Source: Darksidea phi (lineage: Eukaryota > Ascomycota > Dothideomycetes > Pleosporales > Lentitheciaceae). From it: 16,627 bases of DNA. Both the position numbers and the translations under genes were made by a program. Where the stretch lies: the NCBI GenBank assembly GCA_030770425.1, contig JASJFT010000423.1:1-16627 (forward strand). The letters are read 5' to 3'. Within the stretch, counting starts at the first letter, position 1. Every line of letters begins with the position of its first letter. Positions 6,151 through 16,580 of the stretch are shown in pieces. Below the pieces are notes generated by a model. That model was not told where the DNA came from. It saw only the letters and a program-made list of their open reading frames with translations, and did not search any database.

Positions 6151-9100
6151 TTAAGAGGTCCCAGCTCTCCGCCTCGCCGCCGGCGCCGGCCTCTTCCACT
6201 CCCCGTACGTCTGCTCTGTCCTCCCAGGCTGCTCCCAGGCCAATAGCTTCGGCCCGGATCAATGCGCTCTGTACGATGAGGTGGCAGCCGAACTGACTGA
6301 CCCTTTGCAGCCGTCTCGCCCACCGTCACCCACGTATCCTCGCGGAGCCACACGCCCTCGCACAGTACAACAGTAGTCGATGACCCTCCCGTCGAGGCTC
6401 CGCTCCGGTCCTCCCCTCCGCCCAGGTCGCCTTCGCCCTTGCTCGCCTCCAACAAGCCGCAGCCAACCATGGGGAGTCGACCTGGCGGACCGCACGACAA
6501 CCATGAACGAGCGCAGCACAGCTCGCAGCGACCGCAGATGCCCCTCTCCATGTCTGCCCCCGCCGGCCGTCTGCCCCGTCTGCTCCCCGCCGACCTCTCG
6601 TCCTACACCGACACGTACCTGCCCACCGCCGCCATCCCCACGTCCGCGACTTCCCTCGCCGAGCTCGCCCATCTGATCCGTCTCCAGGGCTATCAGGAGC
6701 AGCGCAAGGCCCACTCGCGCGTCCGTCTGCACCGATGGCTGGTGTCTAGCGCGCTTTCCGCACGTCTGGTACATTGCGGAGAGCTTGCCTACCGCACTCT
6801 GGTTGACAGCTTCAGGTCCGACGACAAGAAGAGCTTCGCGACCCTGTACAATGCTGTCAACGACGTGCGGAATTCATGCGATGCCACGCGCCAGTATGCC
6901 TTGCTGGAGCCCGACCTGGAGATGGGCAAGTCCAAATCTTTCAGGAGCGAAAAGGCTCCGTCTTTCTCAACGTTTCTCAATGAGGTCCCGTCTAAGATAT
7001 TGGATGAGCTGCTGGATTTCATCTCTGAAATCCGCACTAATCCTGATTTCCTTGCTACTCGCATTTCCAGTCTTTCGCAGCAAGAGCTCGCATCTTTAAC
7101 GTCGTTTCGTCAAGCCTTGGATCCCATTGACTCCGTCATGGCCATGCAAGCTCGTGGTAAGGCTGTTGGAACCCAGAAGCCGGCGCCGCAGGGTCCCACG
7201 CCGGTAGAACGTCTTTTGTCCTTTCAGCGCCATGACCCGTTTGCTGCTCTCATTTACACCATTTTCGCCAATTCATCCGGCCCGGATTCCGCCGAGGATC
7301 TCCGCCGGACAGATGTCTGGGCTACCACCTGTGCCAGGCTGATCATGGAGTCTAGACAGGGCACTGAAAAGTTCATCAAGTCGGTTCTTGATGCTTATGC
7401 CGGTATGCGAGAATGGCCGGGCAAGGCTAACCTTGAACTTTACCTCATGCAGGTCCTTCAGGATGGCCAATTCTTGCTGGAGAAAGCCGAGGAGCAGGCT
7501 GCACGGCCTGGCGCCCAGCCAATCACACCGACCACCAAGGACAACATTGCCGCCGAAGAATTCTTTGACAGGGCCGTAAAACGCCTGTTCGAGGTTGTGG
7601 ATGATGAGCCCAGTGCCGGCGGCATTCCCGAGGGTGTCCTGGAGATCGGAAATGCCATTCTACGAAAGCTGGACGAGACCAAGAATTTGCGCAAAGGAGC
7701 CCAGAACTTTTTCGTCTCTCGCTGGCTGTTCTCTACATTCCTGTTGAATGCTATCATCCACCCTGAGGCATGTCGTTTCCTGAAAATTACCTTGGCGGTG
7801 TACTAACACTGACTAGACGCACGCCATCATGATTGGACATCACATCACGGAGCATGCTCGTCAGAAGATCCTAAAGGAGATTGCTATCCGAGCCCAGAAA
7901 CACGTCTTGGACATGACCTATAATTGGTATGGACTTTCTGTCCGGGTTTTCTACTTGGTTGAATCTAATATATTTGATAGGCGCCAGCAAGTGCCCATTC
8001 TTCCGGAGATTCGCACTCACATTGAAAGCATCCTCGCCCGGTTCAAGCATACCAAGACTCATGCGAAGCCAGTCCTTCTCCCGGCCAAAGCTATTACTTC
8101 GCCGCGGGAAACCGTTGAAGTACAGCCCTTTATTGTCATCTGTCCCTCAGATATAATTACCTTGGTTAATACGTTGTTCCCTGAGCGTCGCCCGCCATCT
8201 AGCCACATCGACAAGGAAAGCCAGCGCCGAACGGGGCTCGCGTCGTCCGCGTCCTCGATATCCGGGCTTTCTATGCCTTTCCGCACAACGCCCGCTTCCG
8301 CTGGAGATGCAAGTTCCATCCTGAGTGCAAGTGCTTCTTCTATGACGAGCGACACTACATCTAGAGAACCTTTGCTGGACCCTTCGAACCTGCCCCTTGA
8401 TCGCAACGGTGTGCCCATAGGGGAGAACCATCCGGAGACGAAGATCGCACCTACCGAGCTTTATGGAAGGCGCCTGAGAATGGCGTGTTCCGAGATGTCT
8501 CGTATCATTGGTGTGGAGGGAACCTCTGGTTCTTGTCATCCTTGCGCCGAGCGGTGGGCTGTGCTTTACATATCGCCTGACGGCAAGCAACTCAAGCCAC
8601 GCATGCGCAAGGATTCGGATGATGAGGATGAGCACGACGAGGACTCACCAGACAGCGACAGCAGCGACGACGAAGGCCCAGCTGACAGGCTCGATTTAGA
8701 GAGCGATTATCACCAGCTCAAGGAGGCTATTGCCAAGTTGGTCGAGGAGTATGAAATTCCCAAAGAATTGGCACCCGAAAGCGAGTCAAAGCACTTTAGC
8801 AATCGTACCTCAACGCACAGAAGAGGCGCGAGAAGAGGTCCTAATCGGGCTCATACCGACAACCTCGGCTCGAGAAATCCGTACAACCAGGGTCAAAGCC
8901 AACTCACCACTCTCATTGCCAGCCAAAGAAATCTGCCAGCTCGTCATCGATCGCCGCAGCACCCGAGAAGCAATAGCAACCCACCAAATGCAGACAAGCA
9001 GGAGAACGCGTCGGTTCTTGTTACGATGCTGGAAACTGCGATGTATCAGTGCCAGGCTCGCTCGGACTTCGTCAACGCTCACCTTTACTACAAGACACTG

Positions 9101-11569
9101 CAGACCTTGCGAAAGCTAAACTCTCCGACATTGGTCAAAAACGGGTACGCCGCTCTTTTGAACTACTTCTCTCGTGGTCCTCGCGATTCTCTTGGAAAGT
9201 CGGCGAACGCCATCGAGGAATTCGAGGCTTGGTTCGTTTGGCTCAAGCAATCGCAGGAGCGCCATGATGTTGCAATCGAGGACATGATCTCGGGTCTGAA
9301 GAATTTAAGGGACAAAATGTGGTACATAACCGACGTGCGTAACTCGGCCATCTATGACGAAGCCAAGAATGTCGCGTTTGCGCTCAAGATCATGGGTCAA
9401 CCGATCAAGACAATCGACGGAAAGCCACTCCAGTCGCACCGACCGCGCAACTTCTCCAAGTCTTCAACCAACAACTTCCTTCTCAAGACTGAAGCCCAAG
9501 TCTTTGACATGATGTCCGCTTCTCAAGACTTTGGTGGGCCCAACAAGTTGTCTGATGAACAGTCGGATATAACTGCGAAATGGCTTAATCAGTACGGCGT
9601 CGAAAACTTCTGCAAGGGTGAAGAGCGGATTCATCGCTTTTGCCTTGAGATTGACAAGTGTGTCAACAAGCTTGTCGGTAATAGCATGCTAGACGGCCCA
9701 GTTCTTTGGTCCAGTGAGCTCTACAAACGTGACCAAGAGGTCCTTGACAGTGGTCGTCAGAAGGGGGATCTCTTTCTCACCGGCGTTGGCACACTTTCGA
9801 TTGCGGGTGATGAGGAGTATGAGACTCAAGGGCGCCCCGGCTCGCGCAGCCTCGACTTTGCTCAGCGTCCAAGTCAGAGCAGTCTTCGATCCTTGTCCCA
9901 CCGCAATCCTTCTCAGCAGAGCTTCGATTTAAGCCCATGGGGACGGAATCCAGCAGACTCGCATGAATACATTGGCAGTAACAGCCCTATATTGGCCATC
10001 GACCCTACCACTACCTTTTGGTCGCCATTTCAGACGCAGGCACAATCACCAACTAGCGCTACCAGTATTCGGCCGCGGACGGGGTCTTCATCTAAAGGGA
10101 CTGTCATGCTCAAGCAGTCGACTAGTGTCAACGAGGAGAAGGCAAGATTCTTACTCGATCTGAAGCAGGCGTTAACAGGCTTGCTGTTGAGCGACCTTGG
10201 AACGTCGGTGTTCCACAGCGGCAGTGAGACCGACTCATGGTTCTCCGGTGAGTTGTTGGAGGACTGCATACAGCGCAGACGGGACGAAGAGGAAGATCGC
10301 AAACGTAGAAAGCAACTTGCCCGGAAGAAGAGTATGAAGAGCCTGCGCAAGCAGACTCACGTTGAGCATCGAAACAGCCCCCTTGAAACGCTCGGCCGTA
10401 CAGAAAGAGGACAAGCAGCTCCGCCTATTGCGACCCTCCAACACGCCGCTGCCTCGGATTCTCATCAATCCGCCGGCGAACATTCTTCGTCTAGCGAAGC
10501 TACCGCACGCTCTTCAGGCACGTCCGCTGCGAAGAAGGCCGGTCTGCTCGAGTTCCCCTACAATGTCGCCTTCCGACGCCTTTTAACAAAATTCGCAACG
10601 CACCCCAACCCCTTTTCGAAACTGCACGCGCTTTACGAGCTTGAGCAACTAATTATTGCTTCGCTCTCTTCGCGCTCCGGGCGCTCGTTCAACAACCGTC
10701 GCGATACGCTGCCGCCAGTACCGCAATCACCAACGCTTGGCGCGATGCCAGAGCTTAGCTCGCGAGAGCCTACCACGAACACGTCTCGCGCGCAGAACTT
10801 AGAGCAGGCGATTGCCAACTGCGAGGAGCGCCGCTCTCACACGCTGAACCAAGAACGAGCCAACAATGCATCGCCTCAACCCTTCCGTGGTGGCGCGCGT
10901 TCTCCTGCTCCACTACCGAGCACTGATATGATTGTTGATGTCATTCAAGGCCTCTTCCGTGATGCAGGTATTCGCCCCAAGACACTATTCCGAGACCTAC
11001 AGTACATTGCTTCTTTTGTTCCAGCGCAAATGCTCGACAAGACTGCTCGCGGAAAAGCCTTCTGGGACGTCGGTCTCGCTGCCTTGGGTTTGAAGCAGGA
11101 CGTCTGCCGCATCATGGTTGAAATCGTTGATGATATTATTGCGAAAAACTCGCAGCGCGATGTTTTGATGCACCAACCGAACGGCAAACCCACAGAAGTC
11201 ACCAAATTCGGCGCAGCAGCATCTCCCGACGCCCCCATCTCTCGCTACACAATGGAAGACGCCGCCCGCATGCTCCTCATCACCGCCCGCGAAGGCGATC
11301 CCGTTGCGGAACGCGAACTCGCCACCATGTACCTCACTTCTCCTGAGCTCCTTCATCGCACCATTTTGCCGCTCACTAAGCCGCGCGATGTGTTCAAAAC
11401 AGAATTGCTGAATCGCGAGAGGAAGGCGAGTCAGGACAGTGCGAGGAGCGACCCGCTCATTATGTGTATTGCTACGCATTGGATGGAGCATAGCATGAAG
11501 GGTGGAGACCATCTAGCAGCGCAATATTTGAGACAGAGAAGCGATTTGGAGAATATTCCGCAGAGGTGA
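6147..11569 (+). CDS. Large fungal RasGAP-like protein, four exons, key arginines absent
   Basis: Coding segments are 6147-6204, 6311-7767, 7817-7926 and 7981-11569, 1737 aa. The N-terminus (1-100) is Pro/Ser-rich and disordered. A conserved helical block follows (RLHRWLVSSAL, RTLVDSF, NDVRNSCDATR). A RasGAP-like domain spans about 327-560: HDPFAALIYTIF near its start, then SRWLFSTFLLNAIIHPE (489-505) where RasGAPs have the FLR...NP motif. The finger arginine position appears to be Ala339 and the FLR arginine Thr495, so normal GAP catalysis is doubtful. Then come a Ser-rich linker, an acidic tract (about 752-775), a helical block from about 890 (MLETAMYQCQARSDF), a basic coil (RRRDEEEDRKRRKQLARKK), and conserved C-terminal blocks from about 1395 and 1524 (LLEFPYNVAFRRLL, DMIVDVIQGLFRDAG) plus a repeat-like end from about 1636 (ARMLLITAREGDPVAERELATMY). 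No membrane segment is seen. Ras/Rho-type regulation or scaffolding is inferred; the GAP assignment is moderate, the gene itself near certain. Confidence 0.8.
6205..6310 (+). other. Intron 1 of the RasGAP-like gene (106 nt)
   Basis: GTACGT donor, CTGAC branch motifs near 6293-6301, pyrimidine stretch and TTTGCAG acceptor. Joining the ATG at 6147 through this intron enters exactly the long frame (C|CC, then GTC TCG...) with no stop. The long frame has no usable ATG before GSRPGG, the in-frame TTG at 6439 not being a normal fungal start. This supports the upstream first exon. Confidence 0.72.
7768..7816 (+). other. GC-AG intron 2 of the RasGAP-like gene (49 nt)
   Basis: CCTGAG|GCATGT donor, perfect branch site TACTAAC, acceptor GACTAG. 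Joining gives ...AIIHPE|THAIMIGHHITEH..., in frame with the conserved helices on both sides. The nearby GT dinucleotides give the wrong phase or lie on the branch site, so the GC donor is the only consistent choice. Confidence 0.82.
7927..7980 (+). other. Intron 3 of the RasGAP-like gene (54 nt, in frame, stopless)
   Basis: GTATGG donor inside a TGG codon, TCTAAT branch motif, TTTGATAG acceptor. Removal gives TYNW|RQQVPILPEIR. Its length is a multiple of three and it contains no stop, so retention adds 18 residues (YGLSVRVFYLVESNIFDR, mostly hydrophobic). The splice signals favour removal; retention cannot be excluded. Confidence 0.7.
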
Positions 11570-12307
11570 TGATCATCACCATCTCCATTCGACGACGTTT
11601 GTTGATGTTTCATGTTTTTGGATTGGATAATATATACCCCCCTTGCTGTTTTCGAAGAGATTTGAGTCACGTTGCGGAGCAGCAGCAGTTGCATAGACAC
11701 GTCGTCACGGCCTGCGTGCATAGCGAGGAGTTTTCCTTATTATTCTTTTAGCGTTTCTGCATGATTCCCCACCCAGCCTTTACCTTTGCGCACATATACA
11801 CATTTTGCTTCACCCCTTTCTTTTTCTATATGAGTTCGTCGATGGGGGATGGTATATGAGAATCAATGATGGTAGATTTGGCTGGTCAGATGTATGGAGC
11901 GATGGTGATGAGAGGTTTGGAGAAGATTGGAGACGAGCTTGGTCTGCCTGAGAGAGAGGTGGGATGGTCTACATGTTACGAATCTTCTTTGGATCTGGTA
12001 TCTGGGAATGGATGGGCAATGGTACATGGAAAGGCTTAGCTGGTATAATGATATGCTTATAGACAATTATTATTTTTTCCAGGCTTGATCTTGTTCGACA
12101 TGAAGTGGAGCGCTGGGACGATGGATATCTCCTACGCTTTTAGCGCAATGGTAGACAAGTCATGTCGCTGCTTCCTTTTCGTTCCATCATCTAACCCCCC
12201 ACACACCTCGGCAGTCATCCGTCCCTTACTCCCTAATGTCTCACGCACTCTGCAAAGAACGAAGAATCTACGCCTCCAATAGGATAACGTAATAACATAA
12301 TAACCAA

Positions 12308-12380
12308 CCCTCCCTCCCTCCTCGTTCACCGACACGAAAGAAAGCGTCAGCGTGTATACCTACCTATCTACCTACCTCCC
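12308..12380 (+). repeat. Pyrimidine-rich simple repeats: CCCTCCCTCCCTCC and (TACC)n
   Basis: A CCCTCCC-type tract at 12308-12322 and an imperfect TACC tract (TACC TACC TATC TACC TACC TCCC) at 12357-12380. The minus strand of the first tract has short G-runs. Non-coding. Confidence 0.7.
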
Positions 12381-12451
12381 TGCTGTCCTTACTTACAAAG
12401 CTTACAATGCACTAGCTGGATTGGATCAATACTGCACTACATTGCATACGA

Positions 12452-12470
12452 CAGCTCAAGAAGAGAGCTG
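12452..12470. repeat. Hairpin CAGCTC-(7)-GAGCTG
   Basis: A six-base perfect stem with a seven-base loop in the convergent spacer. It could be a 3' UTR structure, or chance. Confidence 0.3.
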
Positions 12471-12977
12471 CACGGCTGCCCATCTACCGACTGGTTAGGC
12501 AGACGCGGGGTGTATACAGCTGTTCGATACGAGTTCAGCACTTGTATGGCAAGGTTTTGTGATTCTAGCAAAGTTGGATTGCTCGGCATAGGATGGAAAG
12601 GCAGGTAGAATAATGTGGGTATCAATATGCCGTTATTCACAAATCGGACTAGGTACCGAATTGCCTATGCATCCAAGCAAGCAAAAGAAATCATATCGAG
12701 AGAACAGCCATGTCCAGGCGTACCAGCTCTGAGGCAGAAGAGCCTTTCTTCCGTGAGGGGGCTCTGGGGGGCCGATTCATTGATCACTCATCCCTCGTCA
12801 AAGTCAAAGTCATCGCAGGTAGAAAAAAAAATGAAGAATATGCAAGCCATCCACTCGAAGTCTCGTCCAGCCCATCATGATCATCCCACCTTACATCCCC
12901 TCCAAACTCTTCATTCCTGCTGAGTTCTTTGATCCTAGCGTCGGTGTAACCGGTACACCTAGCATCATCTTTGGCAT

Positions 12978-15900
12978 TTACCCATTCCGCAAATTTGCCA
13001 ACCGATCCCTATGGCCCGCCGGCATTGGACTCGCCGCCCTACTGCCCGGCCTTGGTGTCTGCGCGCGGGTACCGACACCGACGCCCCTTCCGTTCTTCAA
13101 CCTCAAATTCTCCTCGGTTACCGTCGCATACTGTTGTTTCACGATGCGAAGTTCAACGCAGCATTTAGCTTTGTGGTCATTACTGAGTTTTTCTTGACGA
13201 TCGTAATGAATTCGAGCGAGCTTAGCGGCTTCATCCGAGGCCTTTTTTTTAAGGCCGACGATTATAGTATTACCTTCGTCAACTTGGTGGCTGAGCGTTG
13301 CGTTGGCCTCTTGTGCGTTCCGGTACTGCTCTTTCAAATATTCGAGACTCTCGTCGGAGGACTTTCGGCTTTTGACGGCACGTTGTTCATTTTCCTTCGC
13401 TTCGGCAACTTGTTTACGTAGGAGTGCGATTTCAGCAATCTTCCCTTCTTCGGAGAGTAGTAGCGTATTCTGAAGTTCATTGAAGCTAGCCTGCAGGTTT
13501 CGGTAATCCGTAGTTATTGTCTCTAAACGCTCGCGTAGAGCATGTTCCCTTGCTTTTCCCGCGTCACGTTCTCGTTTGAGTCTTTCGTTCTCGTTTTTCA
13601 TCTTAACGTAGGACTTAGCGCGATCTTCATGTGCGGTTTGCTGTTTACTAAAACTCTCTTGGTACTCCTGTAAGCGTAGTCGTTCTATTCGTTCTCGAGA
13701 AAGCTCTTGCCTAGCCTCCGCTAGTTGCTGCTGGAGTTTCGCAACTTCAATGGCTGTGCCGGGCATCGAGTCGCTAATATGAGTGACCTCATTATTCACG
13801 CTTGATGTCGGTTCGCCGGGCTGTGGGGTGAACCGCATCCGTTTGGCTGAGTCAACGGTCTCGCCCTCTAGTGGTCGCTTAGCAGCTGATGAACCACGTG
13901 GTGTGGAGGCGATAGACTGTTGCGACTGAAACTCTACAACATCTTTAATACTGCCAATAGGAGGTAGCGGCCATTCGATCGGCGAACCCCCTTCACGTAG
14001 GCTGAGAAAACGAATGACTTCATCAGCGGCCTCGCTCATTTTAGGAGTATGCGACATGGGGTTTCCAATTTCTCCTTGGAGATGAAACTGTGCTAGTGTT
14101 GCCAAGATGGTGTGAGCATGTCTTCGGTTGTTAAGAGCTAAAGATGCGTATCGCGCAATATGGCCGACCGTCCTAGGTATTACCAAGTGCAGTAGCGGCA
14201 CTATGGCTTGATCATAACCTGGATTTGCGGCCCAATTCTTCTTCCGGATTTCTTCCGCATCAGCGTGTCCGTCGAGGCAGATGATGAGATCCGGCGGCCG
14301 CACGATCGGACTTGATTTCCTTGGCAAGACGGTGACGACTACGTTCCCTTCAACACGCGCAAGGTCGACCTGATGGCCTCTTGTAGGAGACCCGAAGGGG
14401 ATGAACCTTCCTTTCAAGAAGGTCTCTACAATGTCGAATAGCCGCGCATCTTCGTCTTCAAGCACGAGAAGGACATGCCTATCATGGTCTCGAAGCTTGT
14501 CTAACAGGATCCCGATGAACCTGAATTTGATAGAGTTGTCAAAAGTCCACCGTGCCTGATGCTGAAGATGAATAGATGACACAGTGCCTTGCGATGGCTG
14601 ACTCGCGCCATAGGCGAGATCCATATGCGTCTCGATTAATCGAAGCCGCTGAAGGAATCCCTCGATCTTCTCCATTTGGTCGAACCCTTCAGGATTGTTG
14701 ATGAAGGCCTTGAGCATGTCCTGGTTGTTCTTGATCTCATCACGGTACATGCTAGCCTGGCGGCCCTCTATTGGGAGCGGGACAACGTATTCCAGCGGTT
14801 GAAGTTGAAGATCGTCATTCAAGAGACTCACATCGTCAGCATCGCTTAGCTCGTCACCAGTAGAAGTAGGCATAGCGAGCATAGCGGGCACAGCGGGTAC
14901 AGGAACAGCGACATTGTTGTGGTGGTCAGAGGCTCTGCTTTCTCCCTCGTCCTGCCAAGGCGCAGTTTCTGATGGACCCGCCTCTGATGCCACCGGTGCC
15001 TCTACTACGGAGTTGCTAATTGCAATAGTTCTCAATGACGTTGGCACCTGAGGCATGGGCGAACGGTCGGGAATGATAGATGGCGATCTTGTTCCGACAT
15101 CTGGGAACATACTTGACGACTGCAAGACCCGCGTTTGTCTAAAAGGATTTTCTCTTATCCTCCTCTCGATCAACTCATCAATCTCTCTTAGATATTTATC
15201 CGACTCGTCTTCCATGATTGATGAAAATCGAGACGAGTGTGCAGGTGTTCGGGTCCTGGCAGGAAAGTTCGGCCCAAGCGCACCCAAGGACTGGCTTGGC
15301 AGTGGTGGTAGACTCGAAGAAACAAGTGCGGATGAAATGAAAGGCTCTGGCGACTCCTGAGATGAGTCGTGTCGTGACTGCGGGCTTGCCTGGCGGTGTG
15401 CTGCAATTTCGCTCTTCTCGATGGTTGTGCGGATGCTTTCAGCAACGTCGTCTTGCGTACTCAAATAGGGATCGGCCGGAATACGTTGGGCGTGTTGCTG
15501 CGAAGCGGTATTTCTTTCGGGCAAAGTTACGGCGTGCTCCGAACCTGACGTCTGGGCTGGTCTGGGCTCGAGCTCACCCTGCTCAACAACTGCGGGCTGC
15601 TCTTCGCTGTTCGGTAGCTCGCGCTGTGGAAAGGGCTGCGGAGAGGACTTCGCAGACTCACCCTCAGCTAAGGAGGCGGCTATTAGCGGTTCGGTGACAG
15701 CAACCTGCTGCTCTGTCTCCGGCTGTGCTGCAGAGTGCAAAGACTCCGCGTTCAAGCCCAGCAGTGTAGTCTGTTCCGCGATTTCAGTCTCCTGTTGTGC
15801 CTTTGGCGGGTCGTCTTCTGTGGTAGTAACTCCAAGTCCCTCTTCGACCACAGGCTGCTCGCTTCGTCCACCTACCTCGTGTGGCACAGGCGGCGAAGTT

Positions 15901-16549
15901 GATACAATACTATCAAAAGTATCTGGAATCTCGCGCAGACCTTCTGTCTGTGAGGGCGACGGCGACGGCGGTAGCAGTAAAGGCTGGGACTGAGCCTGCA
16001 ATTCCTCAATTGTAACGTGCTCGACAACGTCTGGCTCAGTTTCTGGGATAGAATCGGTGGCAGAGCCGGGATCTCGTTCTTCGAGCTGTGTGGAGAGTGT
16101 AAGACAACTCTGCGAGCTGGCGTTAGCGGAATTTCGAACATTCTGATAGGTGATGGTACTTACGTAACTCGCAGAGCTTGGCTGTTGTGTCGAAGTACTG
16201 GCCGAGGAAGACGCGTCCTGGGTAGTAGGAATGTAGCTGGCGGCTTCGTCGGCGCCACCTTCGTCTTCCGAGTCGTAAACGATGCCAGAGGAGCGGTAGT
16301 GCCGCGGACCCGTGTACGAAGACTGGCAGCTGGGTAGGCTTTGGTGGGTTGAGGCCACGGAGGTCGGGGTGTCTGGCAGCTGCGAATAATAGCTATAGGC
16401 GTCGGGGTGGGAGCTCTTGCGCCTGGCGATCTGGACTTGTGGTGACTCCCGCGGTTGCGCTCTAGGAGCAGGTGACGCTACTGAGGCAGCCGATGCAGAC
16501 GAGGGCACCGACGGACTTCTCTCAACCACACGAGAGGTGCGTGTCGGAG

Positions 16550-16580
<31 letters not shown>

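Larger units (their letters stand above)
11570..12977. other. Convergent spacer, 3' UTRs of the two large genes
   Basis: About 1.4 kb between tail-to-tail genes. It is AT-richer than the flanks and no frame gives recognisable protein. ATAATATATA near 11625-11635 resembles a fungal 3'-end efficiency element for the plus-strand gene, but no clear AATAAA is seen for either gene. It contains short pyrimidine repeats and one hairpin. An unrecognised ncRNA cannot be excluded. Confidence 0.55.

Noticed and set aside
5654..6154. A 166-codon plus-strand open frame upstream of the RasGAP-like gene
   Set aside because: Low-complexity Ser/Arg/Pro content produced by the same CT-rich tract; it runs past the proposed start in another frame. 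More likely leader sequence.
6439..6441. TTG as the start of the RasGAP-like protein
   Set aside because: TTG is not a normal start in fungal nuclear genes, and a spliced upstream ATG joins this frame exactly.
12770..12980. Possible extra C-terminal exon of the HDA2/3-like gene on the minus strand, ending in DDFDFDEG
   Set aside because: The stop after LANLRNG is in frame and no good donor/acceptor pair links it to that short acidic peptide.
12877..13421. Plus-strand open frames opposite the end of the HDA2/3-like gene
   Set aside because: They are antisense to a strongly supported coding region and match no family.
16527..16529. GTG as the start of the HDA2/3-like protein
   Set aside because: A GTG start is not expected here. 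The frame stays open upstream into the lysine tract to the window edge, so the gene is treated as 5' partial.
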